8,140 nucleotides of DNA from JAKIWV01 sp049800095 (lineage in GTDB: Archaea; Thermoplasmatota; Thermoplasmata; Lutacidiplasmatales; UBA184). Below the pieces are notes generated by a model. The model ran no database searches. It was given only the letters and a program-made list of their open reading frames with translations, and was not told the DNA's origin. Where the stretch lies: positions 1 through 8,140 of the forward strand of contig JBARJD010000039.1 in assembly GCA_049800095.1 (NCBI GenBank), given 5' to 3'. Of the stretch, positions 1 to 6,720 are shown in pieces. Made by a program: the position numbers and the translations under genes. Positions within the stretch are counted from its first letter, which is position 1, and each line of letters opens with the position of its first letter.

Positions 1-1146
1 GGAGCGGAGGAGGAGGCCCTGACGGCGCAACTCGTGGGCGCCCGAGGCGACCTCGAGACCCGCCGGGCCGCGCTGGCCCGCCGGCTGCCGGATCTCGAAC
101 GGGTGCGGGAAGAGATCGCCCGCGTAGACCGCGACATGGTCGACGCGGAGGAACGAGCCCGCGCCGCCGCCGCGCGGAGGGAACGCATTGCCGCGCTCGA
201 GCGGCAGATCCCGGAGGTCCGGGCCGACCTCGAACTCCGCACGCGGACCGAGTCCGAGCGAACGAAGCGCTGGAAGCAGGTCCTCGAACAAACCGAAGCG
301 GACCGCCGGCGCCTGCACGCGTCGGCCGGTCTCGAGGAGAGCTGGAAGGCGGATCGGCAGCAAGTTGTCGAACTGACCGCTCGCCTCGAGGACGTGCTAC
401 GAGACGCGAGCGGTCCCCGAGGGAAACTAGCCGAGAGCTCCGCGCGTCTGGACGAGGTTGCGCGTCGTTTGCGCGAGCGGGACAGCCTCGGACGGCAGGC
501 GGCTCATCTCAGCGGTCTCTCCGCGTGGATGGACAAGGACTTCCGGCCCGCGATGCTCGAACTCGAGCGACGTCGATTGCAACACGGGCGACTTCAGTTC
601 GAGCGTCGGTTCGCGCAGTACTTCGCCGCCCTGGTCGAAGATCCCTCGCTCAGTGCCCGCGTGGACGAGACGTTCGCGCCGTGGGTCGACATCGCCGGGC
701 AGGCGACCCCGGCCGAAGCGCTGAGCGGAGGGGAACGAACGGCCCTGGCCCTCGCCTACCGACTGGCGCTCGGCCGGACGGTCCGGGAGGCGGGGCGGCT
801 AACGCTGGAGACGCTCATCTTGGACGAGCCCACCGAAGGATTCTCCCAGGAACAGACGCTGCGAATGGGCGACCTGCTCGAAGGGCTCGGCCTTCCCCAG
901 GTGATCCTGGTCTCCCATGAACGTCAGCTCGAGGGGATCGCGGACCGGGTCGTTCGGGTTCGAAAAGTGGCGGGAATATCTGTGGTCGAGGAGGTCGACC
1001 GCGCTGCCGAAGCGGTGGCGTTGTCCGGTCCGTCCGCGGGCACGGCACAAACCAAACCCGTAGAGCCCACACGCCGTCGGAGGATCCGGCGACTGTCGGA
1101 CCTGGAGACCGCGGGGGGCATCGGCGGCCCGGCTCAGGCCAGGTAG
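1..1146 (+). CDS. rad50: Rad50-like DNA repair ATPase, C-terminal part (5' end outside window)
   Basis: The reading frame is open from base 1, giving 381 visible residues. The GTG at 34 is internal and not a real start. About the first 150 residues are a charged Arg/Glu/Ala-rich coiled-coil arm. The C-terminal ATPase lobe follows, with ABC signature LSGGE (bases 721-735), Walker B LILDEPTE (from 814) and the H-loop SHE (from 913). No CxxC zinc hook is visible, so the hook, N-terminal Walker A and first coil lie upstream. In the Rad50 family this lobe dimerises around ATP and works with Mre11 in double-strand break processing. After the ATPase fold there is a tail of about 50 residues with a basic patch, RRRRIRR, which looks disordered. 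The position normally Leu-Asp after DEPT reads Phe-Ser. The end overlaps the convergent reductase gene by 13 bp. Another SMC-like ATPase is possible but less likely. Confidence 0.88.
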   Translation, partial: GAEEEALTAQLVGARGDLETRRAALARRLPDLERVREEIARVDRDMVDAEERARAAAARRERIAALERQIPEVRADLELRTRTESERTKRWKQVLEQTEADRRRLHASAGLEESWKADRQQVVELTARLEDVLRDASGPRGKLAESSARLDEVARRLRERDSLGRQAAHLSGLSAWMDKDFRPAMLELERRRLQHGRLQFERRFAQYFAALVEDPSLSARVDETFAPWVDIAGQATPAEALSGGERTALALAYRLALGRTVREAGRLTLETLILDEPTEGFSQEQTLRMGDLLEGLGLPQVILVSHERQLEGIADRVVRVRKVAGISVVEEVDRAAEAVALSGPSAGTAQTKPVEPTRRRRIRRLSDLETAGGIGGPAQAR

Positions 1147-2165
1147 GTTTGAAACTGCCGTCGCTCCCAGGGGCTCCGGTCCGCCAGACGCAGGTTCTCG
1201 GCAAGGTGGTCGGGCTCTTTTTGTCCCACGAGCGGACCGATGGTCCCCGGAGCGGAGCGGGCGAACTGGATCGCTGTCTGCGCGGCCGAGAAGCCGTCGG
1301 CCACGGGCCCCACCCGCGCGAGCTGGCCCTGGAGTAGCGGCACGCTCGTGAAGCATCCGAGGCCCAGGCGTTGCGCCGCTTCGAAGAGCGTGACCTTCTC
1401 GCCCTTCACGGTTTGATTCCGCTGGACCGCGGCTTCGGGCATGCCGAGACTGAAGGGGAACTGGATGAATCGAAACCCGTGCTTTTGCCCTGCGACGGAG
1501 CGCGCGGCGAGCACGCCCTCCTCGATGGAAAAGTACGCCGCGGACCCGCGCGCGCACCGTAGACAATCCCACGTAGCGAGCCCATAGGCGCCCAACCGGC
1601 CCGACGCGCGGAGCTCCTCGAGGAGCCCGAAAGCTTCCGTCAGCCGACGCACGAACTCGTCGTGGCCCACGGCCGGCAGCTGGGCATCCGGCGCGTTGTG
1701 GAGGTAAAGCAGGTCGATGGACTCGAGCCCCACATTCGTCCGGCTGCGTTCGAACTGGTCCCGAAGAAAGGAGACGCTCATCGCGTGACAATCGTCGACG
1801 ATATCGGCCGGGTCCAGGATCTCTTTCGCGACGAGCTCGGTCTCTACCCACCGGTCCGGCGCGATTTTCGATTCGCCATCCGGCGCAAGATATCCGCACT
1901 TAGTAGCGAGGAATAGCTCGTCGCGTTGCACCTGCCCGGGCGCAAGGGCACGCCGGATCCCTCGCCCGATCGAGCGCTCCGCGCGCTGGTACCGGTAGTT
2001 GATCGCAGTATCGACCACGTTGATCCGGCCCGATTGAAGACACACCTGCGTGGCCTGCTCGACGGCCTCGTCCGTCGCCCGGTCGGGAGGTCCAATGTAG
2101 GAGCCCAAGCCGATGGAAGAGAGGCTCAGACCGCCCGGGGCCTCTCGAAAGTGAGCCGAGGCCAC
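1134..2165 (-). CDS. Aldo/keto reductase
   Basis: This is an NAD(P)H-dependent oxidoreductase of the aldo/keto reductase TIM-barrel superfamily; the substrate cannot be read from sequence. Counting from the chosen start, the catalytic tetrad is complete: Asp52 and Tyr57 in VDTAINY, Lys89 in LATKCGY and His156 in LYLHNAP. The N-terminal strand SSIGLGSYIG and the C-terminal cofactor segment (GTIGPLVGQK followed by HLAENLRL) also fit the family. The frame stays open up to a TTG at 2396. I choose the GTG at 2165 because it gives 343 residues, close to family length, and begins about 17 residues before the first barrel strand. Residues upstream of it do not resemble the family. A GTG at 2240 is the main alternative. 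SD support is weak (GAGAAG only). The gene is convergent with rad50 and overlaps it. Family call sure, start moderate. Confidence 0.9.
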   Translation of the reverse strand: MASAHFREAPGGLSLSSIGLGSYIGPPDRATDEAVEQATQVCLQSGRINVVDTAINYRYQRAERSIGRGIRRALAPGQVQRDELFLATKCGYLAPDGESKIAPDRWVETELVAKEILDPADIVDDCHAMSVSFLRDQFERSRTNVGLESIDLLYLHNAPDAQLPAVGHDEFVRRLTEAFGLLEELRASGRLGAYGLATWDCLRCARGSAAYFSIEEGVLAARSVAGQKHGFRFIQFPFSLGMPEAAVQRNQTVKGEKVTLFEAAQRLGLGCFTSVPLLQGQLARVGPVADGFSAAQTAIQFARSAPGTIGPLVGQKEPDHLAENLRLADRSPWERRQFQTYLA

Positions 2166-2346
2166 GCCGTGCTTCTCGGTGGCCCTCGCTGCGAATCGGC
2201 CAGTGCCTTCGGGCGTCGCCGCCCCCGAGATCCGGGGCACAACGCAATGGAACCGCACCCGTTCAAAAGCTCTCCTCGAAGCATGCTCCGCCGCCCACCG
2301 CGCCGAAGCGCTCAAACGCTCGTCGGCCTGCCCGACTCGAACCAAC

Positions 2347-2463
2347 GTGCCCCGTCGGAAGTATGGCCGGCTGCAAAAGCCGATCCCGCCTGTCAAACCG
2401 GAGAAGTGTCGCTACTGCCGGCTGAAGCGGACGTGCCCGGTCCATGGGAGAGCGACGGCGTAA
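2347..2463 (+). CDS. Possible 38-residue basic zinc-finger protein
   Basis: This small frame starts at a GTG and ends at TAA, lying between the reductase start and the end of the GNAT gene. It encodes 12 Arg/Lys and only one acidic residue. Near the C-terminus it has Cys21-x2-Cys24-x5-Cys30-x2-His33 (CRYCRLKRTCPVH), a good candidate for one zinc site, and a Pro-rich linker KPIPPVKP precedes it. About 30 of 38 codons end in G or C, as in the neighbouring genes. Such a protein would most likely bind nucleic acid; that is inference. No SD is visible, which would be compatible with a leaderless archaeal transcript. The same frame is open back to a GTG at 2179, but those residues are not distinctive. 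I see nothing firm in the 181 bp between 2166 and 2346 except a weak AT-rich patch near 2264-2272. Confidence 0.42.
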   Translation: MPRRKYGRLQKPIPPVKPEKCRYCRLKRTCPVHGRATA

Positions 2464-2478
2464 CCGCGTGCACGAACC

Positions 2479-3396
2479 TCAGGCCTTGAGCTCGAACAGA
2501 TCGCTCTCGGCCATCGTGGAAAATCCGGAGCGGAGGAGCGTCTGGGCATCGTCCCCGGGGGGCGTCGGGATCGTCGTCCGAACCCGTTGGGCTCCGGCGC
2601 CATGCAACCACGAAAGTACAGCCCCCAGTAACTCGCTCGCGACCGGCGGACTCGCCGTTTCTGCGAGGACCCAGGGACCGAGGAAGCCGATGGGGGCGTG
2701 CGGCCGATGCGTTCCCCCCGCGACCCCGAGGAGCTCCCGTCGAGGTCCCGCGAGCCAGATCGTGCGTTGGAGCTCCCACGCCGGATCCCGTGTCCAGCCG
2801 CCGCGCAACTCCAAGAAAGCGACCGGGATCGGGGGCGGCGGCTTCTCGGGATGACGAATTCCGAACAGGGTCTGAGCCGCCGACAGGTCCGACCGACGGA
2901 ACTCGCGCACCGTTGCGGGAACCGCCCACCCGGACGGGAGGGCGCCCAAATCCCGGTCTAAGACCGCTCGATGCCAGAGGACACGTCCGCCGCGCTGCAC
3001 CGCCACCCGGAGGTCGGCCCGGCCGTCGGGGACGTCCACGACAAAGCGACGAGCCGACTGATTGAGAAACCATTCGTGGGCGGGGACCAGCAGGGCCTCG
3101 AGGGCGCCGGTGGTATCCTCCGGAGGGACCAGGGGGACGATGTAGTTCTGCTCCGGGTCGGCCCGGGCATAGAGCCAGCCGACGACCGAGCCGTTCGTGT
3201 GAGCGATCCACCCCCCTTCTGCCGGTTCCCCACGACGGGGCCGGTGTCCGGTGATCGATTGCCGAAGCAGACGGCCGATTGCTCGGTCTACGTCCCCGTC
3301 GCTGGCCGGAGAGGTGTTCCGGTACCAACCCCCCAACTCATCCCAGAGTCGACGGGCCGGCTGACCATCTCCGCTCGTGAACTCCCGGACCGGCAT
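2479..3396 (-). CDS. Tandem GNAT-like acetyltransferase domain protein
   Basis: This 305-residue soluble protein appears to contain two GNAT-like halves. The first begins VREFTSGDGQPARRLW (residues 3-18) and contains the strand pair GWIAHTNGSVVGWLYAR (62-78). The second begins VREFRRSDLSAAQTLF (163-178) and contains ELLGVAGG (221-228). It ends with a helix-strand unit and the closing LLRSGFSTMAESDLFEL, typical of GNAT C-termini. The matching VREF starts support an internal duplication. The usual acetyl-CoA loop (Q/RxxGxG/A) is not clearly present in either half, so one or both may be degenerate; substrate is unknown. The ATG lies 6 nt after the radical SAM stop, with no evident SD, so translation is probably coupled. 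It is the last gene of the operon and ends 15 bp from the convergent small frame. GNAT assignment is by pattern only. Confidence 0.72.
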   Translation of the reverse strand: MPVREFTSGDGQPARRLWDELGGWYRNTSPASDGDVDRAIGRLLRQSITGHRPRRGEPAEGGWIAHTNGSVVGWLYARADPEQNYIVPLVPPEDTTGALEALLVPAHEWFLNQSARRFVVDVPDGRADLRVAVQRGGRVLWHRAVLDRDLGALPSGWAVPATVREFRRSDLSAAQTLFGIRHPEKPPPPIPVAFLELRGGWTRDPAWELQRTIWLAGPRRELLGVAGGTHRPHAPIGFLGPWVLAETASPPVASELLGAVLSWLHGAGAQRVRTTIPTPPGDDAQTLLRSGFSTMAESDLFELKA

Positions 3397-3402
3397 CGTG
3401 TA

Positions 3403-4929
3403 TCAGGTGGACGGCCCGTCGTGCGGGGCACTCTCGGCCACCATAGGCAGCGTCGCATCTACGGGGTCGCTCTCGGGACCCGAAGGGGCGGTAGTACGTC
3501 CCAGGAGCAGGGGCTTCGCGACCCGCTCGTTAAGTTCGTCCAGCGCGCGCGAGAGCCGGTCCGCGACCTCCGGAGAGAAGCGTTCCCGTATCCGGCGGAG
3601 CCGGGCCTCCCATGCGAACCGCACCTGTTGCCACCGGTACATCGACTCCGGGTACGTGGCCTCATAGAGGAGCGACGTGCCTCCGGACCCTGGCGTGGCC
3701 CGCGCATGCCCTCGGAGCCGGTCCTTCACGGTGTCATAGAAGCGGGTGCCGGGCACCGGCACCGCGATCGACACCGAGTACTCCTCGGGAGAGAAGCGAC
3801 GGAAGAGCTGGAGCGTGGCTTCAATGTCGTCGAGCGTCTCGCCCGGATAGCCCAACATGAGGAACCAGAATTGGCGTACCTTATGGGTGCGCAGACTCGC
3901 GGCGACGCGTTCGATCTGCGCGAGCCGCGTCCCCCGGCTCATCGCATCGAGCATTTTCTGACTGCCCGACTCCACGCCGAGGTACACGCGTTGGAGCCCG
4001 GCGGCCTTCATCCGGTCCAGGAGGTCGGTCTTCAGCAGATCGACCCGCGCGAGGCACTCGAAGTGCAGATGCGGCCCCTCGGAGATCATCCGGTCCAGCA
4101 GTTCCTCGATCCACCGCCGGTCTACCCCGAACACGTCGTCGCAGAATCGAACGTAGTCGACTCGGTACACGTCGTGCAGTGCATTGAGTTCGGCGAGGAC
4201 CCGACGGACCGACTGCTGTCGGTAGGTCCGGCCGAACGTCGGTTTCGAGCACCAGGAACAATCGAACGGGCAACCGCGCGAGGTCAGGACGGCGGCCCGT
4301 CGCTCTCCGGTGTGGTGCTGCCAGGTCGAAAGGTACGCCTCCATATCGATAAGGTCCCAGGCCGGCAGCGGCAAGTCATCGAGATTCCGAAGGAAGGTGC
4401 GCGCGGGGCCGCGGACCGTTCGACCGTCGGTCCGGGCGATGGTGCCCGGGCACCCGGCCAGCGGCTGACCGTCGCGGACGCGCGAAGCGGCTTCTACGAG
4501 GGTCTCCTCGCCTTCGCTCGGGACGACGGCATCGAAACCCTCGTCGAGGTAGCGGTCCGGCCGGGTGGCGGCGTCCGGTCCACCGGCGAGCGCGGTCACG
4601 CCTTCGGCACGCGCCCGCGCCGCGATCTCGATCGCGCGGGGCATGGTGAGCGTCTTGGTGTGGACGCCGACCAAGTCGGGCCGGAACTCTCTAAGTCGTT
4701 GCGTTACCGGTTCGGCGTCGCGGGCGAAGGTCAGGTCCGTCACTTCGACCCGGACCCCGTGGTCCCGCAACCAAGCGGACAGCGTCAGGATCCCGAGGGA
4801 CGGATAGAGCTCGACGAATTTCCGCTCCATCGGGTCTTCCCGTGCGACGTACGGGTCGACGAGGAGCACCCGCGGAGCGTCGGCGGCCGGGCGCGTCGGG
4901 TGCAACCCTGGAGCGGTTCGTTCAGACAC
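3403..4929 (-). CDS. B12-binding-domain radical SAM protein
   Basis: This 508-residue enzyme has two recognised parts. Residues about 19-150 form a Rossmann-like cobalamin-binding domain (RVLLVDPY, LVGVHTKT, ALAGGPDA, DAVVPSEGEETL). It lacks a DxHxxG histidine, as is common in B12-type radical SAM enzymes. The radical SAM core follows, with CPFDCSWC giving Cys220, Cys224 and Cys227 (CxxxCxxC) for the SAM-binding [4Fe-4S] cluster. Further core elements are RFCDDVFG (261-268), GVESGSQ (318-324) and MLGYPGET (358-365). Members of this class do methylations, ring rearrangements or other radical chemistry on lipids, pigments and natural products; the substrate is not evident. The roughly 100-residue C-terminal tail is Arg-rich, then Pro/Ser-rich. 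The start is GTG, with SD GAGGT four bases upstream inside the ferredoxin gene, and the genes overlap by 8 nt. Class certain, reaction unknown. Confidence 0.93.
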   Translation of the reverse strand: MSERTAPGLHPTRPAADAPRVLLVDPYVAREDPMERKFVELYPSLGILTLSAWLRDHGVRVEVTDLTFARDAEPVTQRLREFRPDLVGVHTKTLTMPRAIEIAARARAEGVTALAGGPDAATRPDRYLDEGFDAVVPSEGEETLVEAASRVRDGQPLAGCPGTIARTDGRTVRGPARTFLRNLDDLPLPAWDLIDMEAYLSTWQHHTGERRAAVLTSRGCPFDCSWCSKPTFGRTYRQQSVRRVLAELNALHDVYRVDYVRFCDDVFGVDRRWIEELLDRMISEGPHLHFECLARVDLLKTDLLDRMKAAGLQRVYLGVESGSQKMLDAMSRGTRLAQIERVAASLRTHKVRQFWFLMLGYPGETLDDIEATLQLFRRFSPEEYSVSIAVPVPGTRFYDTVKDRLRGHARATPGSGGTSLLYEATYPESMYRWQQVRFAWEARLRRIRERFSPEVADRLSRALDELNERVAKPLLLGRTTAPSGPESDPVDATLPMVAESAPHDGPST

Positions 4930-5137
4930 GTCGACCTCGTTTCAGAGGCGTGCCACGACCACCCGACAGGGCTCCCACGGGACAATATGGAATGCACCAC
5001 CCGCAACCGGTGCAGTTCGACAGCACGCGCAGTTGCGAGGGCGTCAGCTCCAGCGCGTTGGGCGGACACACACCCGTGCACAGACCGCAGAGGACACAGG
5101 TGCCGCGGTCGACCTGGATGATCGCCGCAGCGGTCAC
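4922..5137 (-). CDS. 2[4Fe-4S] ferredoxin
   Basis: A small soluble electron carrier of 71 residues with two classic cluster motifs: CVLCGLCTGVCP (Cys14, 17, 20, 24) and CTGCGWCIPYCP (Cys42, 45, 48, 52). All eight ligands are present with bacterial-type CxxCxxCxxxCP spacing, so it should hold two low-potential [4Fe-4S] clusters. The short C-terminal tail is basic (PLKRGRRV). The start is GTG, 3 nt after the stop of the scaffold gene and without its own SD, so it is probably translated by coupling. Its 3' end overlaps the radical SAM gene by 8 nt. Because a radical SAM enzyme needs reduction of its cluster, and cobalamin enzymes need reductive reactivation, the natural inference is that this ferredoxin is the dedicated reductant of its neighbour. 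A general ferredoxin that merely shares the operon cannot be excluded. Confidence 0.95.
   Translation of the reverse strand: MTAAAIIQVDRGTCVLCGLCTGVCPPNALELTPSQLRVLSNCTGCGWCIPYCPVGALSGGRGTPLKRGRRV
4934..4938 (-). promoter_or_regulatory. Ribosome binding site for the radical SAM gene
   Basis: On the minus strand GAGGT precedes the GTG start at 4929 by four bases. It lies inside the coding sequence of the ferredoxin gene. It decides the start of the radical SAM protein and supports coupled translation. Confidence 0.6.
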
Positions 5138-5140
5138 GGT

Positions 5141-5542
5141 TTAGGCCTGGGCCGGTTCCGTCGAGGCGGCGCTAGGATGGAGCGCCCGACCGAGCGCGGC
5201 GAATCCGGTGAGCGCGCACTTGACGCGAACGGGGGACAACGGAATCGCGACGAGTTGAAGGACGTCGTCCCGGGTGACCTTTTCGACCGCCACCAGCGGC
5301 TGGCCGGTGAGCTTCTGTGTCAACATCGAGGCGCTCGCCATCGAGATGGCGCATCCGTCGCCCGAGAAACGGATCTCGGCGACCTTGTCCTTGCTCGGAT
5401 CGAGCTGGATGTCCATCCGGATGTGATCGCCGCACAGCGGATTGCTCTCCTCTCCAGAAAAATCTGGGTGGTCCAGTTGACCGAAGTTTTTCGGGCTCCG
5501 GTAGTGCTGCAGGATCCGCTCCTGGTACATGTCGTAAGCCAT
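5141..5542 (-). CDS. IscU/SufU-type iron-sulfur cluster scaffold
   Basis: A 133-residue scaffold of the NifU N-terminal/IscU family, on which Fe-S clusters are assembled from cysteine sulfur before transfer to target proteins. The three conserved cysteines are present: Cys37 in NPLCGD (with Asp39), Cys64 in GDGCAIS and Cys109 in VRVKCALTGF. The region around the third cysteine lacks the LPPVK and KHC signature of true IscU and resembles SufU. However, the spacing from the second to third cysteine is 45 residues, as in IscU, without the insertion typical of Bacillus SufU. It is therefore a SufU-like but compact form. The ATG has a strong SD (GGAGGGGG, 8 bases upstream) and a TATA box at a suitable distance, marking it as the first gene of the operon. 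No cysteine desulfurase or SufBCD gene lies in the window. Confidence 0.93.
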   Translation of the reverse strand: MAYDMYQERILQHYRSPKNFGQLDHPDFSGEESNPLCGDHIRMDIQLDPSKDKVAEIRFSGDGCAISMASASMLTQKLTGQPLVAVEKVTRDDVLQLVAIPLSPVRVKCALTGFAALGRALHPSAASTEPAQA

Positions 5543-5550
5543 CGGACCGA

Positions 5551-5558
5551 CCCCCTCC
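5551..5558 (-). promoter_or_regulatory. Shine-Dalgarno site of the Fe-S operon
   Basis: The minus strand reads GGAGGGGG, then 8 bases, then the ATG of the scaffold gene. This strong SD fixes that start. Confidence 0.7.
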
Positions 5559-5584
5559 CCGCGCCGACAATGGAACTCCGAGCG

Positions 5585-5595
5585 CCTTATAAGAA
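5585..5595 (-). promoter_or_regulatory. TATA-like promoter of the Fe-S / radical SAM operon
   Basis: The 78-bp gap between the regulator stop and the scaffold ATG contains TTCTTATAAGG on the minus strand. It is conspicuous in such GC-rich DNA. Archaeal transcription usually starts about 25 bases downstream, here near 5564, which would leave a leader of about 20 nt carrying the SD. The placement suggests the operon is transcribed separately from the regulator gene. The start site is inferred. Confidence 0.6.
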
Positions 5596-5620
5596 CCGGC
5601 CGACGGAGAGGGGAGCGTAC

Positions 5621-6685
5621 TTATCGAGACCCGGAGGGCTTCGACGGCGCCTCCGCCAGCACGCGGTCGTATCGATGGTCGACCACCGGGGTGAGACCGG
5701 CGACCCATTCCGAGTCCACTTCGATGCGCCGGATGTACTCTTGGAGCGTGCCGAGGACGGAAGGCCGGTGTCCGTTGCCCGCGACCGGCGTAGGGCCGGA
5801 TTGACCCACGGTGCCCACCACCACGCTTGTCTCATCATGGGCAAGAAGGAAGGGATAGACCTGGCACTTTTCGGTCAACGCTTGTAGCAACTGGGCCGGA
5901 GCTTTTCCTTCGAGGAGTTCCCCCCGCACGAAGACCACCTGGTCTGCCCTCCGATCCTGGTACGGTGGAAGCACCCCAAAGTCCGGTAGCACCCGACGGA
6001 ACACCCACCCGTCGTCGAGCAAGCGATGCTCGGGGCGGGTCAAGCCCAACAGCCCGAGGAAATGCCCGGAGCGCCCTTCGAGGTCGGCCACGATGGGGCG
6101 GAGGACGAGGCTCCGAGCCGCTCGACGAAGCCCGGGCGACGGAGGACCGGTGGGAGCGCGGCTGCCCGGGGGGAAGGGAGGGCACAGCGACCGGGGGTAC
6201 TGGGAGCTGCCGGGAATTCCGGCCAAGTGAGACCAGACCCCCTCGAAGTCAAAATAGAGGGGCAACGTGTCGACCCCGGTGCCGGTGGTCAAGAAAAAGC
6301 TCCGAGGCCGCATCGCATCGTCTACGAGGCCGGCGGGCAACCGGCGAGCTTCTTCCCGGCTGTGATGGAGGTAGACAGCCACGACGAGCCCAGAACCACC
6401 CCACAGGACCACGTTCGACTCCGGCCGGCTCCACCGCTCCATCAACGCCACGGAACTGTCCGCGAACGGGTGGGCCACGGCAATCGTCACCCAGGGCAGC
6501 CCGAAGCAGACCGGATGCGGAGCGAATCGGATTCTCAACCACCCTTCGTCGTAGACCCGTTTTCGGACCGCGTGGTAGGTGGACCGCGGGAGCTTCGTCT
6601 CTTCCAGGAACTCGCGTTCGCTGTCGCCCGGCGCGGCCAACAGAGCTCGGATGAGGCGGGCCTCGGCTTCCGTAAGTGCCCTCAT
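5621..6685 (-). CDS. Winged-helix transcriptional regulator with a long C-terminal sensor region
   Basis: This 354-residue protein starts with a winged helix-turn-helix (residues about 3-55): LTEAEARLIRALLAAPG, then the likely recognition helix LPRSTYHAVRKRVYDEGW, then a basic wing. The remaining 300 residues match no family I can name. Two stretches look alike in layout, residues about 65-107 (VTIAVAHP to VVAVYLHHS) and 249-296 (QVVFVRGE to SVVVGTVGQS). Each is strand-helix-strand-strand, reminiscent of paired Lrp/ACT-like ligand domains; this is inference. A Pro/Gly-rich linker lies around 155-185. No membrane segment is seen. Cysteines are scattered (60, 168, 274), so an Fe-S sensor of known type is not indicated. 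The ATG has SD GGAGAGG four bases upstream. The gene is divergent from the surface-protein gene and sits directly before the Fe-S operon, so either could be its target. Confidence 0.75.
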   Translation of the reverse strand: MRALTEAEARLIRALLAAPGDSEREFLEETKLPRSTYHAVRKRVYDEGWLRIRFAPHPVCFGLPWVTIAVAHPFADSSVALMERWSRPESNVVLWGGSGLVVAVYLHHSREEARRLPAGLVDDAMRPRSFFLTTGTGVDTLPLYFDFEGVWSHLAGIPGSSQYPRSLCPPFPPGSRAPTGPPSPGLRRAARSLVLRPIVADLEGRSGHFLGLLGLTRPEHRLLDDGWVFRRVLPDFGVLPPYQDRRADQVVFVRGELLEGKAPAQLLQALTEKCQVYPFLLAHDETSVVVGTVGQSGPTPVAGNGHRPSVLGTLQEYIRRIEVDSEWVAGLTPVVDHRYDRVLAEAPSKPSGSR

Positions 6686-6689
6686 GGAA

Positions 6690-6696
6690 CCTCTCC
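6690..6696 (-). promoter_or_regulatory. Ribosome binding site of the winged-helix regulator
   Basis: The minus strand reads GGAGAGG followed by four bases and the ATG at 6685. It supports this start. Confidence 0.6.
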
Positions 6697-6720
6697 GTCT
6701 CTCCCTCTCCGTGACGCAGG

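Noticed and set aside
948..966. GGGTTCGAAAA resembling a tRNA T-loop
   Set aside because: It lies inside the conserved C-terminal part of rad50 with no surrounding cloverleaf.
1216..1226. A short T-run (CTTTTTG) after rad50 as a possible terminator
   Set aside because: It lies within reductase coding sequence about 70 bases past the stop and is too short to call.
799..1899. A 366-codon minus-strand frame crossing the rad50 and reductase ends
   Set aside because: It is Arg/Pro/Gly-rich without any motif and overlaps two genes with intact catalytic motifs in other frames.
2320..2395. tRNA-like pattern on the minus strand: GGTTCGAGTC resembling a T-loop, and a 7-base pair match TCGGCTT/AGGCCGA resembling an acceptor stem
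   Set aside because: The T-stem has a G-G mismatch and two wobbles, the distance between the acceptor halves is about 11 bases too short, and no sound D-arm or anticodon arm can be drawn. Probably chance.
2166..2396. Extending the reductase to the TTG at 2396
   Set aside because: The 77 extra residues are Arg/Ala-rich without family resemblance, TTG is a weak start, and the region overlaps the candidate zinc-finger gene.
2971..5121. A 716-codon open frame on the plus strand, antisense to the radical SAM and GNAT genes
   Set aside because: Long antisense frames are expected in GC-rich coding DNA. It shows no domain, and the opposite strand carries complete motifs throughout.
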